In this document: positions 33,016 through 35,561 of the stretch, one piece after another | Position numbering within the stretch: position 1 is the first letter of the stretch | Layout of the letters: each line of letters starts with the position of its first letter | Origin: Litchfieldia stipae | GTDB taxonomy: Bacteria; Bacillota; Bacilli; Bacillales; Bacillaceae_L | Direction: 5' to 3' | Length of the DNA stretch: 35,561 nt | NCBI RefSeq assembly: GCF_014837155.1 | Contig: NZ_JACYHA010000030.1 | Coordinates: 1 to 35,561, forward strand | The notes under the pieces: generated by a model | The model's input: only the letters and a program-made list of their open reading frames with translations | Database searches by the model: none | What the model was told of the DNA's origin: nothing | Program-made: the position numbers and the translations under genes

Positions 33016-34686
33016 TTACATTTTTTCAGGAGCAGATACACCAATTAGCGCAAGTGCATTTTGTAATGTGATTTGAACAGCCTTCATTAATGCTAGGCGT
33101 GCTTTTGATTTTTCAAGATTTTCTGGATCGAGTACTTTCTCTGCATTGTAGAAGCTGTGCAGAGTTGAAGCTAGATCGTATGAGTAATTCGTGACACGAT
33201 GTGGAATTCTCTTTTCTGCAGCTTCTGCAACAGCTGCTGGGAATTCACCTAGCTTTTTAAGTAAATCAATTTCTTTCTCTGATGTAATATGTTCAAGGTT
33301 AAGCTGATCATTTATGTCAATCCCAAGCTCTTCCCCTTGTCTTAGCATACTGCAAATACGAGCATGTGCATATTGAGAATAGTACACTGGGTTTTCATTT
33401 GATTTTGATACCGCTAGATCAAGGTCGAAGTCCATGTGAGTATCAGCACTACGCATTGCGAAGAAGTAACGAACCGCATCCAAGCCAACCTCTTCAATTA
33501 GGTCACGCATCGTTACAGCTTTCCCTGTACGCTTACTCATCTTCATTTTCTCGCCATTCTTATATAAATGGACAAGCTGAATGATCTCTACTTCTAATGT
33601 GTCTGGGCCATAGCCTAATGCTTGAATCGCTGCTTTCATACGTGGAATGTAACCGTGGTGGTCTGCACCCCAAATGTTAATCAGCTTTTCAAAACCACGC
33701 TCTAGCTTGTCCTGATGATACGCGATATCAGGCGTTAAATACGTGTAAGAGCCGTCTTGCTTTTTCAAGACACGGTCTTTGTCATCTCCGTACGTTGTAG
33801 AACGGAACCAAGTTGCTCCATCTTCTTCGTAGATATGACCTTTTTCTTTGAGTGTTGCAAGGGCTGTGTCGATTTTCCCATTATGATAAAGGGATGTTTC
33901 AGAGTACCACACATCAAACGATACGCGGAATTCTTCTAGATCCTTCTGTAATTTCGCCATTTCATATTTCAGACCATATTCACGGAAGAAATCGAAGCGC
34001 TCTTGTTCTGCAACATGAACATATTTGTCGCCGAATTCCGCAGCTAGCTTCTTTCCAATTCCAATGATGTCCTGACCATGATAGCCATCTGCTGGCATCT
34101 CTTTGTCTAGGCCTAATGCTTGCATATAACGTGCTTCCACTGAGTATGCAAGGTTATTAATTTGATTTCCAGCATCATTAATGTAGTATTCACGAGATAC
34201 GTCATAGCCCGCTTTTGAAAGAATATTACACAATGAATCTCCTACTGCTGCGCCACGAGCATGTCCTAAATGAAGGTCACCTGTTGGATTGGCAGAGACG
34301 AACTCGACTTGAACCTTTTGGTTATTTCCAACGTTTGTTTCACCATAGGCAGTGCCTGCTTTTAGGATCGATGGGATTAAATCTGTTAAGTATGTATTGT
34401 CCATGTAAAAATTGATGAATCCAGGACCAGCGATTTCAATTTTTTCAATTGATGCTTGCGATTTGTCAAATGCATTCACAAGATCTTCAGCGATTGCCTT
34501 TGGTGCTTTTTTCGCAATTCGAGCAAGCTGCATTGCCATATTTGTTGAGAAATCACCGTGTGCTTTTTCCTTTGGAATTTCTAGTACAGCCTCAGGTATT
34601 TGGTCCTCAGTGGCAAGTCCGGCTTTTATTACGGATGCTTTTATTTCATCTTTCAAACGTTCTTTTACTTGATCAAAGACGTTCAT
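33016..34686 (-). CDS. argS: Arginyl-tRNA synthetase
   Basis: A 556-aa class I synthetase charging tRNA-Arg. N-terminal Add-1 domain (residues 1-~110), HIGH motif as HLGHARG in [24 protein letters not shown] as [11 protein letters not shown], and the C-terminal DALR anticodon-binding domain ([16 protein letters not shown]...). Full length compared with B. subtilis ArgS. ATG at 34686 after AAGGAGGAG; its first bases overlap the ywiB stop by 4 bp (ATGA), so the pair is translationally coupled. The argS-ywiB order is conserved in Bacillus. Confidence 0.98.
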   Translation of the reverse strand: MNVFDQVKERLKDEIKASVIKAGLATEDQIPEAVLEIPKEKAHGDFSTNMAMQLARIAKKAPKAIAEDLVNAFDKSQASIEKIEIAGPGFINFYMDNTYLTDLIPSILKAGTAYGETNVGNNQKVQVEFVSANPTGDLHLGHARGAAVGDSLCNILSKAGYDVSREYYINDAGNQINNLAYSVEARYMQALGLDKEMPADGYHGQDIIGIGKKLAAEFGDKYVHVAEQERFDFFREYGLKYEMAKLQKDLEEFRVSFDVWYSETSLYHNGKIDTALATLKEKGHIYEEDGATWFRSTTYGDDKDRVLKKQDGSYTYLTPDIAYHQDKLERGFEKLINIWGADHHGYIPRMKAAIQALGYGPDTLEVEIIQLVHLYKNGEKMKMSKRTGKAVTMRDLIEEVGLDAVRYFFAMRSADTHMDFDLDLAVSKSNENPVYYSQYAHARICSMLRQGEELGIDINDQLNLEHITSEKEIDLLKKLGEFPAAVAEAAEKRIPHRVTNYSYDLASTLHSFYNAEKVLDPENLEKSKARLALMKAVQITLQNALALIGVSAPEKM

Positions 34687-35126
34687 TCTTTCTCCTCCTT
34701 AAATGTGATGGTGATTGTATACCGTCCTGTCGGTTCTCCTTGTAGGACAAGTGTATAGGTTAAAAACAAGTGACCCTTATGGGATTTGTTATAAAATTTA
34801 TATTCCACATTATTTGTGTTTGTCAGCATTTCCATGTTGCCAGCAGGACTTTGATAGGTTCCGTTCGTTGTCTCGCTTTTGCGGAAAAGCTGTCTCATTG
34901 TAACAGCACCCGACCTGAGAATCAATACCTCTGATTCCTTAATTTTGACAATGGTTTTGACATCTCCAAGGTCATTAGGCTCAATAAATTGTAGATATGT
35001 AGAATTTCCTTTTATGTAGTATTGACCATTTGCCTGAAATGCAACGGTTTGTTTTTGCCTTTGGTCGTTTATTTCTGTGACAAACTTTAGTTGAATGGGT
35101 GTTCCTTTGTCGGAAGCAACGCTCAA
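34683..35126 (-). CDS. ywiB: DUF1934 beta-barrel protein YwiB
   Basis: A 147-aa protein of the DUF1934 family, a calycin-like beta-barrel of unknown function always seen next to argS in Bacillus. Recognisable: [60 protein letters not shown] and the terminal beta-strands [19 protein letters not shown]. Start is TTG at 35126 (TTG AGC GTT), with AAGGAGTG 6 nt upstream. First gene of a two-gene operon with argS. Confidence 0.88.
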   Translation of the reverse strand: MSVASDKGTPIQLKFVTEINDQRQKQTVAFQANGQYYIKGNSTYLQFIEPNDLGDVKTIVKIKESEVLILRSGAVTMRQLFRKSETTNGTYQSPAGNMEMLTNTNNVEYKFYNKSHKGHLFLTYTLVLQGEPTGRYTITITFKEEKE

Positions 35127-35167
35127 TTGTTACACTCCTTATTTCTAATGATGTATATACCGTCATA

Positions 35168-35196
35168 AGTATAAAGATTCTTGCGTGAAAGTTCAA
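35168..35196 (-). promoter_or_regulatory. Sigma-A promoter of ywiB-argS
   Basis: Minus strand: TTGAAC (35191-35196), 17 bp, TATACT (35168-35173). Start about 35161, giving a ~35-nt leader to the TTG start. Confidence 0.7.
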
Positions 35197-35314
35197 TAGG
35201 TAGGGTGGGAGAAGAAGAGATTGGCTTTGAAGGATAGTTGATGACTGGAGTCTACAAATAAATTCTGAGTAAGTTCAGTTTTAAAACTTCTATATCTTGG
35301 TTAAACTGTAATTG

Positions 35315-35381
35315 AGTCATTTTTATTCCTCTTTTCAATGTTTTTCTTGGTCGTCAAACATTGTGAATAAAATGACTCATT
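35315..35381. other. Two-tier stem-loop in a gene-free stretch
   Basis: TGAGTCATTTTTATTC (35315-35330) pairs with GAATAAAATGACTCA (35367-35381) with one bulge, enclosing a second stem CAATGTTT (35338-35345) / AAACATTG (35358-35365). T-rich sequence (TTTCTTTTT) follows on the plus strand, so it could be a plus-strand terminator or a small structured RNA. No plus-strand gene precedes it. Confidence 0.55.
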
Positions 35382-35407
35382 TCTTTTTACATAATTATAT
35401 GGACTTT

Positions 35408-35561
35408 ATCCACGAATTCAACCAAAGTAGAGCGGATTCCGACGAACTAAAGTGATATTCCGACGAAAGTCCGGCGGAATTCAACGAAACGCTCTTGATG
35501 GATGCAATTTATCTTTTTATTCAACCAAAATAGATCAGAATCCGACGAACTAGAGTGATAT
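35408..35561. repeat. Diverged 104-bp tandem repeat array, copy 3 (cut by window edge)
   Basis: About 1.5 units. Cores start at 35418, 35439, 35460, 35481, 35504, 35521 and 35542: steps 21, 21, 21, 23, 17, 21, the same phasing as arrays 1 and 2. The bases have drifted (CCGACGAAC for CCAACGAAC). Same orientation as the other arrays. Lies upstream of ywiB-argS. Confidence 0.85.

Overview
This window looks like a chromosomal segment of a low-to-mid GC, endospore-forming Bacillaceae species. It carries the conserved Bacillus block racA - tdk - rpmE - rho - murA - fbaA - spo0F - ywjG - pyrG - rpoE - acyl-CoA dehydrogenase - fadF - cls - argS - ywiB. The sporulation genes (racA, spo0F, a YhcN/YlaJ-type lipoprotein) and the A/T-rich codon use point the same way. 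Nearly all housekeeping genes lie on the minus strand. Species cannot be fixed from the sequence alone.

Layout. 1-615: a ~104-bp tandem repeat array. 616-3432: racA with a sigma-H promoter and two Spo0A boxes, two small lipoproteins, tdk and rpmE. 3433-9838: rho, murA, fbaA, spo0F and ywjG; glpX and the transaldolase gene that sit here in B. subtilis are absent. 9839-13442: an inserted 5-oxoprolinase set (pxpB-pxpC-pxpA) split by a second, ~1-kb copy of the 104-bp array. 13648-16175: pyrG, with a GGG-start/attenuator leader, and rpoE. 16866-27793: an acyl-CoA block of thiolase, 3-hydroxybutyryl-CoA dehydrogenase, two acyl-CoA dehydrogenases, a TetR regulator, the fused isobutyryl-CoA mutase IcmF, and fadF. 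Two matching FadR-like operators lie at its two promoters. 27975-29177: cardiolipin synthase. 29178-32930: an accessory stretch with dispersed repeats, a DUF2087 regulator, a GNAT acetyltransferase, a PIN/HTH pair resembling a toxin-antitoxin module, and an unlisted 58-aa XapX protein. 33016-35126: argS-ywiB. The right edge runs into a third, diverged copy of the 104-bp array.

How the genes work together. IcmF would interconvert isobutyryl-CoA and n-butyryl-CoA. The dehydrogenases, HBD and thiolase would take butyryl-CoA to acetyl-CoA, with electrons passing through ETF and FadF to menaquinone; a crotonase must come from elsewhere. pxpABC would hydrolyse 5-oxoproline to glutamate. racA and spo0F serve sporulation entry.

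The most notable non-coding content is repeats. (1) A hierarchical array has 104-bp units built from five CAACG-type cores phased at ~21 bp; it occurs at three loci with the same phasing and orientation. (2) A MITE-like family of nine copies has GGCTGTTTTC / GAAAACAGCC termini, a nested palindrome and 8-bp AT-rich target duplications. Three duplications are perfect; in one the duplication contains a gene's stop codon, and another copy separates an operon from its promoter. (3) A second dispersed family is built on a GGAnATTTTTCCGGCTAT-like motif.
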